Below are positions 7,969-15,945 of a stretch of 34,080 bases of DNA, piece after piece. Origin of the DNA: JAJYTL01 sp046705265. Its GTDB lineage: Bacteria; Pseudomonadota; Alphaproteobacteria; Ferrovibrionales; Ferrovibrionaceae. Made by a program: the position numbers and the translations under genes. The notes under the pieces were generated by a model, which made no database searches, was not told the DNA's origin, and was given only the letters and a program-made list of their open reading frames with translations. Where the stretch lies: assembly GCA_046705265.1 (NCBI GenBank), contig JBJKQL010000149.1:1-34080 (forward strand). The letters run 5' to 3'. Numbering within the stretch: position 1 is the stretch's first letter; every line of letters starts with the position of its first letter.

Positions 7969-8598
7969 ATGCTAGCGACATTGATTCCAACCCAGACCAT
8001 TCTCGAGACACCCCGGCTTTTGCTTCGGCCGATCGCGCTCAACGATGCAGAGGGACTGCATCACGTGTTCGGCGACCCTTTGACCATGCGCTATGTCGAT
8101 TTCCCCGCCTGCACCAGCATAGCCGATACGCAAAAGCGCGTTCAGTTCTGGATGATCCCGTTGCCGGAATGGCACGCCACTTGGACTTTGGTGGAGCGTA
8201 AGACGAACACGCCGATCGGCATCGTCACCTATCATCACCGCGAAACGGCAAATCGCCGTCTCGAGATCGGCTATATCCTGGGCCGGCATTATTGGCGGCG
8301 TGGCCTGATGCGCGAAGCCATCGAGGCGTTGATCAACTACTGTTTCGACGCGCTCACCATGCATCGCATCGAAGTGACCGTTTGTCCCGAAAACGAGGCG
8401 GCCGTCAGATTCACCGAAAGCCTCGGCTTCCGCCGCGAAGGCGGCCCTCTCCGCGATCGCTCGCTGGTTCAGGGCCAATACCGAGACCTCCTGCTCTATG
8501 GCTTGCTCGATCGCGACTGGCAAGAGAAGGTCGTCAAGGCGGAGGCGGCGATGATCTACGCCATCAACAGCCGACAGCCCGAGCTTCGCCCCATCTAA
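7969..8598 (+). CDS. GNAT-family N-acetyltransferase (RimJ/RimL type)
   Basis: This 209-residue protein belongs to the RimJ/RimL branch of GNAT acetyltransferases. It starts with 'LETPRLLLRPIALNDAEGL', contains the motif A region 'RRLEIGYILGRHYWRRGLMR' (acetyl-CoA pyrophosphate loop, with RRGLMR replacing the common QGKGYA-type loop), and ends with 'NEAAVRFTESLGFRREGGPL' and 'YGLLDRDW'. It is expected to acetylate a small molecule or a protein N-terminus. The substrate is unknown. GGAG at about 7955 precedes the ATG at 7969. The stop at 8598 is 80 bp before the amidase start, so co-transcription is likely. Confidence 0.88.
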   Translation: MLATLIPTQTILETPRLLLRPIALNDAEGLHHVFGDPLTMRYVDFPACTSIADTQKRVQFWMIPLPEWHATWTLVERKTNTPIGIVTYHHRETANRRLEIGYILGRHYWRRGLMREAIEALINYCFDALTMHRIEVTVCPENEAAVRFTESLGFRREGGPLRDRSLVQGQYRDLLLYGLLDRDWQEKVVKAEAAMIYAINSRQPELRPI

Positions 8599-8678
8599 AG
8601 TCGGATTGGCAGTCGGTCGGGAGCCACTTGCGACCAACCGCTCTGTACAGCGCCAGCGAATCGGGCCACTCTGCGGCT

Positions 8679-10097
8679 ATGGACGACCTTATTCGCATGA
8701 CCGCGCGCGAGGCAGTCAACCGGCTCGCGAACGGAGAGGTTTCGCCGCTTGATCTGATCGCCCTCGCCGAGCGGCGCATCGCAGCGACCGACGATGCCAT
8801 CAACGCGCTCCCCACCCGCTGTTTCGAGCGCGCGCGGGCCAAGGCGGACGCGCTGATGAAGAAGCGCCCCGATCCCGCGCCGCCCGGCTATCTTCACGGC
8901 CTGCCGGTCGCGATCAAGGACCTCGCCGAGGTCGAGGGCGTGCGTACCACGTTCGGCTCGCCAATCTATGCTGATCATGTACCGGCCCGTTCCGACCTTC
9001 AGGTCGAGACGTTGGAAGCGCATGGCGCGATCGTCATCGCCAAATCAAACACCCCAGAATTCGGCGCCGGCGCGCAGACCTTCAACGATGTTTTCGGCAC
9101 CACCACCAATCCCTGGAACACGGCACTGACGCCGGGCGGCTCGTCGGGAGGCGCCGCCGCCGCCTTGGCCGCCGGTCAGGTATGGCTTGCTTCCGGCAGC
9201 GATCTCGGCGGCAGCCTGCGCATTCCGGCCTCGTTCTGCGGCGTCGTCGGGCTCCGGCCGTCACCTGGCCGGGTGGCTCATGGCCAGACCGCGCTTCCCT
9301 TCGATCCGCTCGCGGTTGCCGGACCGATGGCGAGAACCGTCGGCGATGTGGCGCTGATGCTGGATGCCATGACTGGCGACACTTTCGAGGATCCGATTTC
9401 CCTGCCGCCGCCTCCGGCCCCATTCATGCAGGCGATCGAGCGACCGGTTGCGCCGAAACGAATCGCCTTTCACCCAACCCTCAATCTTTCGCCGGTCGAC
9501 CCGGAGGTCGCTGAGGTCTGCCGCCGCGCGGCACAAAGCTTCAGCGCTCTCGGCGCCGAGGTGGTGGAGGAAACGCCCGATTTCGGCGATGCGGAGGCGA
9601 TGTTCCAGACCTTTCGCGCCGTGGCCTTCGCCGCTCGTTTTCAGCCTTTGCTGGAGAACCATCGAAACAAGCTGAAACCCGAGGTCATCTGGAATATCGA
9701 GGCGGGATTGAAGCGGACGGCGAGCGAGATCGCCGAGGCCGAGCGCGGTCGCACGGCGTTATGGCGCCGAACTCTCGCCTTCTTCGAAAAATTTGATCTC
9801 CTGCTTTGCCCGACGACACTGGTGCCGCCTTTCGATCACCGCCAACGCTATTTGAGCGAGCTCAACGGCGTAACATTCCCAAACTATGTGAGCTGGCTGA
9901 TCCCGACTTTCGCGGTAACCTTGACCGCCTGCCCGGCGATCTCGGTTCCTTGCGGCTTCACCGCGACGGGCCTGCCTATCGGTCTTCAGATGGTGGCACG
10001 GCCGCGGGCCGAGGCAGCGCTCCTCTCCGCCGCCCATCTCTTCGAACAGGCGCACGATTTCCACGGCTTGGTGCCGATCGACCCGCGCCACGACTGA
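8679..10097 (+). CDS. amidase (amidase-signature family)
   Basis: This 472-residue amidase-signature hydrolase has an intact Ser-cisSer-Lys triad: K80 in 'PVAIKD', S155 in 'GGSSGG' and S179 in 'SDLGGS', with the expected 24-residue spacing between the two serines. The C-terminus has the usual 'TACPAISVPCGFTATGLPIG' segment. Such enzymes hydrolyse linear or aryl amides, and GatA is a relative. With no gatB or gatC adjacent, a catabolic amidase is more likely than the tRNA amidotransferase. The frame is open for ~390 bases upstream, but that part overlaps the acetyltransferase gene. ATG 8679 ('MDDLIRMTAREAVNRL') matches the usual start. No strong Shine-Dalgarno is seen. Confidence 0.9.
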   Translation: MDDLIRMTAREAVNRLANGEVSPLDLIALAERRIAATDDAINALPTRCFERARAKADALMKKRPDPAPPGYLHGLPVAIKDLAEVEGVRTTFGSPIYADHVPARSDLQVETLEAHGAIVIAKSNTPEFGAGAQTFNDVFGTTTNPWNTALTPGGSSGGAAAALAAGQVWLASGSDLGGSLRIPASFCGVVGLRPSPGRVAHGQTALPFDPLAVAGPMARTVGDVALMLDAMTGDTFEDPISLPPPPAPFMQAIERPVAPKRIAFHPTLNLSPVDPEVAEVCRRAAQSFSALGAEVVEETPDFGDAEAMFQTFRAVAFAARFQPLLENHRNKLKPEVIWNIEAGLKRTASEIAEAERGRTALWRRTLAFFEKFDLLLCPTTLVPPFDHRQRYLSELNGVTFPNYVSWLIPTFAVTLTACPAISVPCGFTATGLPIGLQMVARPRAEAALLSAAHLFEQAHDFHGLVPIDPRHD

Positions 10098-10101
10098 AGG
10101 C

Positions 10102-10134
10102 AGCCCGAGACACATAAGTCTTGAACAACGGGCT
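10102..10134. terminator. weak inverted repeat between convergent amidase and iorB
   Basis: AGCCCG at 10102-10107 pairs with CGGGCT at 10129-10134, with an inner GAC/GTC pair, in the 36-bp space between two convergent stop codons. The position suits a bidirectional terminator, but the loop is long and there is no T-run, so this is tentative. Confidence 0.25.
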
Positions 10135-11657
10135 CACACAGAGGCAGCCGCAGCGGTACGGGGAGCGTCCTCGGCACTCGCTGCCGATCCCCCTGCGCGG
10201 ATCTCGGCGAGAAGCGAGCGAAGCGCCTTGCCGTCAGGATCGCCCAAGGCGGCATCCCGCGCCGCACGGATCGCGGCCTTGCGGTCGCCGAGCGCAGCAT
10301 CGGTCTCCACCAAATTGTCGAGAATGGCGACGAAGTTGCCGAGGCCGCGGCGATGGGTTTCGCCATAACCCTTGACGAGCCGCGCGCATTCGGCGATCTC
10401 AAGCGCAAGATCAAGGTCTTTCGCTGCTGCTTCCCTGATCGCGGCGAGCCAGCGTTCGATCATCGCCTGTTCCTCAGCAAAGCGCGAGCCGACACGCCGC
10501 CAGCGTCGCAGAGAACTCATACATTTGAGCAGCAGAAACCCGCCGACGCTGGTGGTCTTGATCTTGAGACCGATATTGAGGCGGTTTTCGAGGCCTGATC
10601 TCTGCGCGAGGTGGAGTACCGGCCGCGCGAGGAGGCCTGGCAGGACCGAACAGAATTCGTCGAGACCGGGCTTCAGAAACTCGACCACCTTGACCAGCTG
10701 GCCGGGCTGAGCGCCAACCTCGCGGCGGACGCGCTGGAAGCGGCTTTCGCGCGTCTTCAGATCGGCGACGCGGATAACGTCCTCATAGCTCATCCAAAGT
10801 GCGAGATAACGGCCAGTTTCGTTGACCAGGCGATGGCCGGCACTGGTATCCAGCGCGAGAATGGGTTCCAGCCGGCCAAGATAGGTCTTGGCATAGCCAG
10901 CGTCCTGATAATCGATCAACCGTTGGACACCGACTTCGAGCACGCCATGTGTGTCGAGCGGGAAATCGCGGCGCACGCGCCCGACCTCGGACACCGCAGC
11001 CACGACGGTGTCTTCGGTCACCGCTTCCGTCTCGCCCGCCGCGGCGGCAAAGCCGGCGGCAAAACCGCGTAGACTGGCTTCGACCCCTTTGCCGCTCTTC
11101 GCGATCACGGCCTCGCAAACGTCCCGCGCGAGCGGCAGCGCACCGGACCCTGCGATGGCACCAAAGAGAACCGCGCTAATCACCGTATCGGTGTTGCGCG
11201 CCAACACCGACATATCAACCAGAACCGCCCGCTTCGCGAGCGCTTTGCCCGCCTCGATCACGCGTTCGGCCTCGTAGCGGCCATCGCCCATGGCTCCCTT
11301 TTCGCCGATCGCGTAGATGCGATGCGTCGAGGCAATGAGCGTCGTGCGGTCGGGACTGACGTAGCCGTTCTGCATTGCCCGCCCGGCTTCGATCAACTCC
11401 GAGGCGACCATGATGTCAACATCGCCTGGGCTTGGCGTCAGCGCGAAGACCGGCCGCCGCGAGAGAGTTTCGGCCGATTCCGGATAGAGTTCGAGGTAAT
11501 AGGTGGTGGCGCCAGTGCGTTGCGCGACGCCCGGGATCGATGTGCTCTGCGCCGGGAAACCAACGGTCGCCGCCGCATCGAGAATCCAGTCGGAAAGCAC
11601 GCCACCACCTTCGCCGCCAAGCGCCGCGACAAGAAGCGTGATCGGACCGGCGCGCAT
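10134..11657 (-). CDS. iorB: indolepyruvate oxidoreductase subunit beta-family protein
   Basis: This is a 507-residue partner of the adjacent IorA. The N-terminal ~190 residues form the gamma-type 2-ketoacid oxidoreductase domain ('LLVAALGGEGGGVLSDWIL', 'SIPGVAQRTGATTYYLELYP', 'VASELIEAGRAMQNGYVSPD'). The C-terminal ~300 residues, with 'AKTYLGRLEPILALD' and 'RYLALWMSYEDVIRVADLKT', correspond to the long extension (DUF6537-type) of the proteobacterial form, giving about twice the length of archaeal IorB. The complex would decarboxylate indolepyruvate or other arylpyruvates to aryl-acetyl-CoA and pass electrons to a ferredoxin. ATG 11657 lies 5 bp after the iorA stop, so the two are co-transcribed. 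The frame is open upstream, but that part overlaps iorA and looks non-native. Confidence 0.85.
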   Translation of the reverse strand: MRAGPITLLVAALGGEGGGVLSDWILDAAATVGFPAQSTSIPGVAQRTGATTYYLELYPESAETLSRRPVFALTPSPGDVDIMVASELIEAGRAMQNGYVSPDRTTLIASTHRIYAIGEKGAMGDGRYEAERVIEAGKALAKRAVLVDMSVLARNTDTVISAVLFGAIAGSGALPLARDVCEAVIAKSGKGVEASLRGFAAGFAAAAGETEAVTEDTVVAAVSEVGRVRRDFPLDTHGVLEVGVQRLIDYQDAGYAKTYLGRLEPILALDTSAGHRLVNETGRYLALWMSYEDVIRVADLKTRESRFQRVRREVGAQPGQLVKVVEFLKPGLDEFCSVLPGLLARPVLHLAQRSGLENRLNIGLKIKTTSVGGFLLLKCMSSLRRWRRVGSRFAEEQAMIERWLAAIREAAAKDLDLALEIAECARLVKGYGETHRRGLGNFVAILDNLVETDAALGDRKAAIRAARDAALGDPDGKALRSLLAEIRAGGSAASAEDAPRTAAAASV

Positions 11658-11662
11658 CGCGC

Positions 11663-13819
11663 TCAAGCGAGCTCCGCCGCATGCTTGCCCCGCCGCCCGC
11701 CGCGAAGACGACCAATGATCGCGCGCCGCACGCGGTCGAGCCAAAGCTCGAAGGGCTTGGGGTTCTGCACGATCTCGGCGCGATAGAACGAGGGACAGAG
11801 CACCGCCGCGTGGGCGACCTCGCCACAAAGTCCACAACCCAGGCAGCCGTTGTCAACGCGGGCAACCGGATCGCGGCGCAAAGGGTCGGGGTTAGGCTTG
11901 ACGGTGAGCGACGGGCAGCCAGAAAGCCGGATGCAAGAATGGTCGCCGGTGCAAACGTCTTCATCGACGCCAAAACGCGTGGTTGCGAGCCGCGCGCCGG
12001 TTGCGAGCTTTTTTGCATTCTGCGGCCGGACGCGACGCTGACGCTCGAGCTGGCATTCGCCCTCGGCAATGATGACCTTGAGCCCTTTCTGCCTGGTGGT
12101 GAGCGCCTGGCGCAGTGTCCTCGCCATGTCCGCCACGTGGTAGGTATGCACGACCTTCAGCCATTGCACGCCGAGACCCTTGAGCGTTCGTTCGATCCCC
12201 ATCCTGCTCGGTTGGTTCAGCGCATTGCTGCCAGAGGAGGGGATATGCTGCGCTCCCGTGGCCGAGGTATAGCCGTTCTTCATGATCATGAGGACGCCGT
12301 CATCGCGGTTGAACACCGCGCTGGCGATGCCGGATGTCAAGCCGTTATGCCAAAACCCGCCGTCGCCCATCATGCTGACGACGCGCTTGTTGCCGAAAGC
12401 CGGCGCGACGGCGGCCGCGCTCGCAAGCCCTAGGCCGTAGCCCAAAACCGTATTGCCGATGTTAAACGGCGGCAAGGTCGAGAAGGTGTGGCAGCCGATA
12501 TCGGCGCTGACATGGAACGGACCGAGATCCTTCTCGACGATCTTCATGGCGCTGAAGACCGGCCGTTCCGGGCAGCCGACGCAAAAACCGGGCGGCCGTG
12601 CGGGCATCGGCAGGTCAAGAAGCTCTGCCGCCTTCTTCTTCGGTGCCATGAGATGGCCATAGGTTTGTGCGATTGCCGCGAGATCGAGGCCGCGCGGCAC
12701 TGCTCCTTCGACGAAGCGGGCGACGCCGGCGAGCACCACCTCGCCTGTGTATTCGCCGGCCATCGGCAGCACCGCCTTGCCGACCACGGTGGTATTGAGA
12801 TCCGCCTTGCGGAGAATGGCATTGATCGCATCCTCGATATAGGCGGGCTGGCCTTCTTCGACGATGAGTATCGCGCGCTTGCCGGCCGAGAACTCCGCTA
12901 TCTCCTCCCGAATCAGCGGATAGGTGACATTCATCACATAAAGCGGCACTGCGCTTGATCCGAAGGCATCGGCAAGACCGAGTTGCGAAAGCGCCCGTAT
13001 CACGGCGTTGAACATGCCGCCCTGGACGACGATACCAATATCGTCGAGCCGGCCGGCGAATGTTTCGTTCAGATGGTTTTCACGGATGTACTTGACCGCC
13101 GCCGGCCAGCGCACCTCGACCTTGTGCTTCTCCTGGGCATAGGTGGAAGGCGGCAGGCAGATACGGCCATAATCGAAATCCGGCGCCGCGATGGCGTGAT
13201 TCTTGGATACCCCCGGCGCGCGGTTGTCCTTGCAAACAAAACTCCCGTGTACATGACAGGCGCGGATGCGAAGTTCGAGCATCACCGGCGTGTTGCTCGC
13301 CTCGGAAAGCGCGAAGCCATGCTCCACCATGTCGACGATCTTCGGCAGATCGGGTCGCGGATCCAACAACCACATCTGCGATTTCATGGCGAAGGCGTGG
13401 CTTCGCTCCTGGATCACGCTTGCTCCCTCGCCGTAATCCTCGCCGATGATGATGAGCGCGCCGCCGCGGACGCCGGCCGAAGATAAATTCGACAGGGCGT
13501 CGGAGGCGACATTGGTGCCGACGACAGACTTCCAAGTCGTGGCGCCTCGCATGGGGTAGTTGATCGAGGCGCCGAGCATGGCCGCGGCACCGGCCTCGTT
13601 GGCGGCGGCCTCGAAAGACACGCCGAGTTCGTCCAAAATCTCGCTGGCATCGGCCAGCACGTCCATCAAATGCGAAACGGGCGCGCCCTGATAGCCCCCG
13701 ACATAGGCAACGCCGGATTGCAGCAGCGCCTTCGTCACGGCAAGGATGCCCTCGCCATGGAATACCTCGCCTTGGCGAAGGCGAAGCGTCGCAACCTCTT
13801 TCTTGAAGGACCGCTCCAT
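11663..13819 (-). CDS. iorA: indolepyruvate ferredoxin oxidoreductase alpha subunit-family protein
   Basis: This is a 718-residue thiamine-diphosphate enzyme of the 2-ketoacid:ferredoxin oxidoreductase superfamily. Order of domains: POR-type N-terminal domain ('LLQSGVAYVGGYQGAPVSHL', 'EAAANEAGAAAMLGASINYP'), the transketolase-like middle, and the ThDP-binding domain with 'GDGG' at about residue 485 followed by the downstream Asn of 'MIMKNGYTS'. The C-terminal cysteine-rich region (about 620-690) has 'CTGDHSCIRLSGC' and 'CLGCGLCGEVAHAAVLCP' for iron-sulphur clusters. The first cluster's unusual C-x5-C-x5-C spacing is, as I recall, normal for the proteobacterial form. ATG 13819 (MERSFKKEVATL) is preferred over 24 residues further upstream. 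It lies 175 bp downstream of the binding-protein gene on the same strand. Confidence 0.88.
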   Translation of the reverse strand: MERSFKKEVATLRLRQGEVFHGEGILAVTKALLQSGVAYVGGYQGAPVSHLMDVLADASEILDELGVSFEAAANEAGAAAMLGASINYPMRGATTWKSVVGTNVASDALSNLSSAGVRGGALIIIGEDYGEGASVIQERSHAFAMKSQMWLLDPRPDLPKIVDMVEHGFALSEASNTPVMLELRIRACHVHGSFVCKDNRAPGVSKNHAIAAPDFDYGRICLPPSTYAQEKHKVEVRWPAAVKYIRENHLNETFAGRLDDIGIVVQGGMFNAVIRALSQLGLADAFGSSAVPLYVMNVTYPLIREEIAEFSAGKRAILIVEEGQPAYIEDAINAILRKADLNTTVVGKAVLPMAGEYTGEVVLAGVARFVEGAVPRGLDLAAIAQTYGHLMAPKKKAAELLDLPMPARPPGFCVGCPERPVFSAMKIVEKDLGPFHVSADIGCHTFSTLPPFNIGNTVLGYGLGLASAAAVAPAFGNKRVVSMMGDGGFWHNGLTSGIASAVFNRDDGVLMIMKNGYTSATGAQHIPSSGSNALNQPSRMGIERTLKGLGVQWLKVVHTYHVADMARTLRQALTTRQKGLKVIIAEGECQLERQRRVRPQNAKKLATGARLATTRFGVDEDVCTGDHSCIRLSGCPSLTVKPNPDPLRRDPVARVDNGCLGCGLCGEVAHAAVLCPSFYRAEIVQNPKPFELWLDRVRRAIIGRLRGGRRGKHAAELA

Positions 13820-13994
13820 CGTCTTTTTCCGCGCCGCGCCGGCGACGCACCTCTTGCAGCGTGAAGACAACTTCCGCCCCTCGCCGGCCACATCCGAAGA
13901 TCAGGCCGAGAATCGGGCGGAAGCGCCAATTAACCACGCATCAACAGAACGCCATCAACCCTCGACTACCGGCCGGCTGAGTGTCCGAACGACG

Positions 13995-15251
13995 CTATTT
14001 GCCCGCGGCCTTGACGAAGCTCGGCAGCATCGGCTCGCCGTTCGCTGCGTGAGCAGGCCAGATCGCCACCTGCTTGCCCTCCTGCCACTGGATACCAACA
14101 CCGCTCACGAGATGCTCGCCGAATTCGACATCGTGGGTGAAGGGCGCACGACGGCCGTAGTACTTAACCCGGCCCATCGAGCCGACGATATCCGTCTTCT
14201 CGAGCGCCGCGACCAGCGCGTCCGCCTTGGTTGAGTGCGCGCGCTCGATCGCCGCCTTCAGGGCATACATCGAATCATAGGTCATATAAGCCTCGAGCGT
14301 CGGCGTGGTCTTGAACATTTTCACATAAGCGTCGGTGAAGGGAATGCTCTTCGATGTCACTGCGGCACCCGGAGCACCCGCGTTCCAGGTTATTACACCT
14401 TCCGTGGCGCCGTTCGAGCGCTGCCAGAAGTTGCTGGCGCCAGCCTGCGCGTTGAATCCGGCAAGAAGCGCCGGCACCTGCTGCTCATGCCATTGCACCG
14501 TCGGCGCAAGCCCGACGTGGGCCATGCCGGCAATAATGACATTGGCGTGCAGCCCTTCGATCTTGTTGAAGATCGGGGTGAAGTCCTTGGTGTTCGGCGC
14601 AAAGCGGATGTGCGCAAGAACCTTGATGCCGACCTTCGGCAGACACATTAAGTATCCTGCGTCGAGGGGCTTGGTCCACGCCGCATCCTCGCTCATGATG
14701 ACGGCGGTCTTAACGCCAAGTTTTTTCACCAGCGCATAGTGTGAGATGTCGCACACGGCGCGGGCGAGATAATAGGAGTTCGGCGTCTGCTCGAAGACAT
14801 ATTTGTACTTCTCGTAGTCGTCATGAACCATGGTCGCGATCTTGTTGCTCGCACCGCCCGCGATAAACGGCACCCGGTATCGCGCCGCCCACGGAATCAT
14901 CGCGAAGTCAATCTCGCTGACGAACCCTCCAATGACCGCGACCACGTGGTCCTGCTTGACGGCGCGTTGGAAGGCGCGCACGCCGTCCGTCGCCGAGACG
15001 TGATCATCGAATTGAAACAGTTCGACCTTCCGGCCCTCGATGCCGCCCGCGGCGTTGATCTCCTTAGCCGCCAGGATTGCGCCGTCCTTTATTCCGGCGC
15101 CGAGTGGATTCGCCTGCCACGCGATGATGCCAATTCTGACCGGCTCTTTGGCTTGCGCAGCGCTCGTCCCGAGCGCCATGGCAACCGCGATCGCCGCCAC
15201 ACTGAAGCCCCGGGCCAGTTGGCGCCGGATATTTGAATGTCTGGCTTCCAC
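13995..15251 (-). CDS. ABC transporter periplasmic substrate-binding protein (HAAT/Peripla_BP_6 type)
   Basis: This 418-residue periplasmic binding protein starts at a GTG (15251) with GGGGAGG five nt upstream. A longer reading from an ATG at 15362 lacks a ribosome site and adds a non-signal-like extension. A signal peptide is evident: basic 'RHSNIRRQLARG', hydrophobic 'FSVAAIAVAMALG', cleavage after 'SAAQA'. The mature part is a leucine/branched-chain-amino-acid-type binding protein ('EPVRIGIIAWQANPLGAGIK', 'FDDHVSATDGVRAFQRAVKQ'). Two cysteines (in 'AVCDISH' and 'YLMCLPK') are shared with the paralogue at 15946-17208 and may form a disulphide. It lies upstream of iorAB on the same strand and opposite the permease operon. 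The ligand is unknown. Confidence 0.88.
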   Translation of the reverse strand: MEARHSNIRRQLARGFSVAAIAVAMALGTSAAQAKEPVRIGIIAWQANPLGAGIKDGAILAAKEINAAGGIEGRKVELFQFDDHVSATDGVRAFQRAVKQDHVVAVIGGFVSEIDFAMIPWAARYRVPFIAGGASNKIATMVHDDYEKYKYVFEQTPNSYYLARAVCDISHYALVKKLGVKTAVIMSEDAAWTKPLDAGYLMCLPKVGIKVLAHIRFAPNTKDFTPIFNKIEGLHANVIIAGMAHVGLAPTVQWHEQQVPALLAGFNAQAGASNFWQRSNGATEGVITWNAGAPGAAVTSKSIPFTDAYVKMFKTTPTLEAYMTYDSMYALKAAIERAHSTKADALVAALEKTDIVGSMGRVKYYGRRAPFTHDVEFGEHLVSGVGIQWQEGKQVAIWPAHAANGEPMLPSFVKAAGK

Positions 15252-15333
15252 AGTGTCCTCCCCAGTCGCTTTGTCGTCAGCACCGGCCGAGCCTGCGCCA
15301 CGCGTTATGCCCGCCCTTGCTGCAATTTCCGCT

Positions 15334-15362
15334 ACGTTACGCAAGGCGAAGCAGTCGGTCAA
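15334..15362 (-). promoter_or_regulatory. candidate sigma-70-type promoter for binding protein/iorAB operon
   Basis: On the minus strand TTGACC (15362-15357) is followed after exactly 17 bp by TAACGT (15339-15334), a fair match to -35 and -10 hexamers. It would give a leader of about 75 nt before the GTG start at 15251. It is a pattern match only. Confidence 0.4.
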
Positions 15363-15758
15363 ACCGAACCTTCTTGGGTGCCAAGACTAGAGTAAAGTGT
15401 TCGTGCGCAATGCGGACGAATTACGAAACCCATCGCGAAATCCCGGCCCGGTCAAGCACTCTATTTGGCAACGTAATAGTGCGTCTTGATTTCGTGAATC
15501 AACGGGCCTCGCAGTCGAGCCGCGGCACCTGCGAAGCAAAACGACCGTAAATGCTACCTGCGGCATTGTCCGTCGCGGCAAGCGAGATAGACACTCTTTT
15601 TACGGCATTCGCGCCGTGCAGAGTAACGACGCGGCAGGCGTGGCAGAGACCGTCAATTTGTCCATTTCATTCCATTTAGGCTTGCCAGCGGCACTCTCTC
15701 GGGGCCATCTTGCACACACTTCCGCAAACGGCACTACACCACAAAACACCGCCAACCA

Positions 15759-15794
15759 TAGAATGTCGTTGAATTAGAATGTCGTTGAATGTCG
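15759..15794. repeat. tandem 16-bp repeat with GAATGTCG in three copies
   Basis: The 16-mer TAGAATGTCGTTGAAT occurs twice, perfect and head-to-tail, at 15759-15774 and 15775-15790. The core GAATGTCG begins at 15761, 15777 and 15787 (the last runs past the second unit). It lies about 155 bp upstream of the rightward binding-protein start. It could be an operator array for a regulator of the divergent locus, or a slippage duplication. Confidence 0.7.
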
Positions 15795-15945
15795 GGAGGA
15801 CGGCGGAAGGGCGGATCGGGCAATCGTAATAAGGCTCCGGCCGGCGAGTGCCGAGAGCCGAGCCAGCAGGGCGTATCCGTCGACAGGATCAAAGTTACGT
15901 CTGGGACAGTGAGTGGAACAGCTATAGATGATAAATGGAGGAATC

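Larger units (their letters stand above)
15252..15945. other. 694-bp divergent regulatory region between the two binding-protein genes
   Basis: No gene is supported here. The short open frames on either strand have no recognisable product. It contains a candidate leftward promoter (15334-15362), a tandem 16-bp repeat (15759-15790) with a third partial copy, and strong Shine-Dalgarno sites for both flanking genes. The stretch 15430-15780 is less GC-rich than the genes, as expected of regulatory DNA. Confidence 0.6.

Noticed and set aside
7602..8042. Minus-strand open frame across the gap after the TetR gene
   Set aside because: It overlaps the acetyltransferase start, has no recognisable domain and no good start signal. 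The tail (SAVPTVMPSIWGLVGMAVMA) is hydrophobic, but I could not match it to a family.
10951..11277. Forward open frames inside iorB
   Set aside because: They are antisense to a recognised gene, with Ser/Arg/Pro-rich translations typical of shadow frames.
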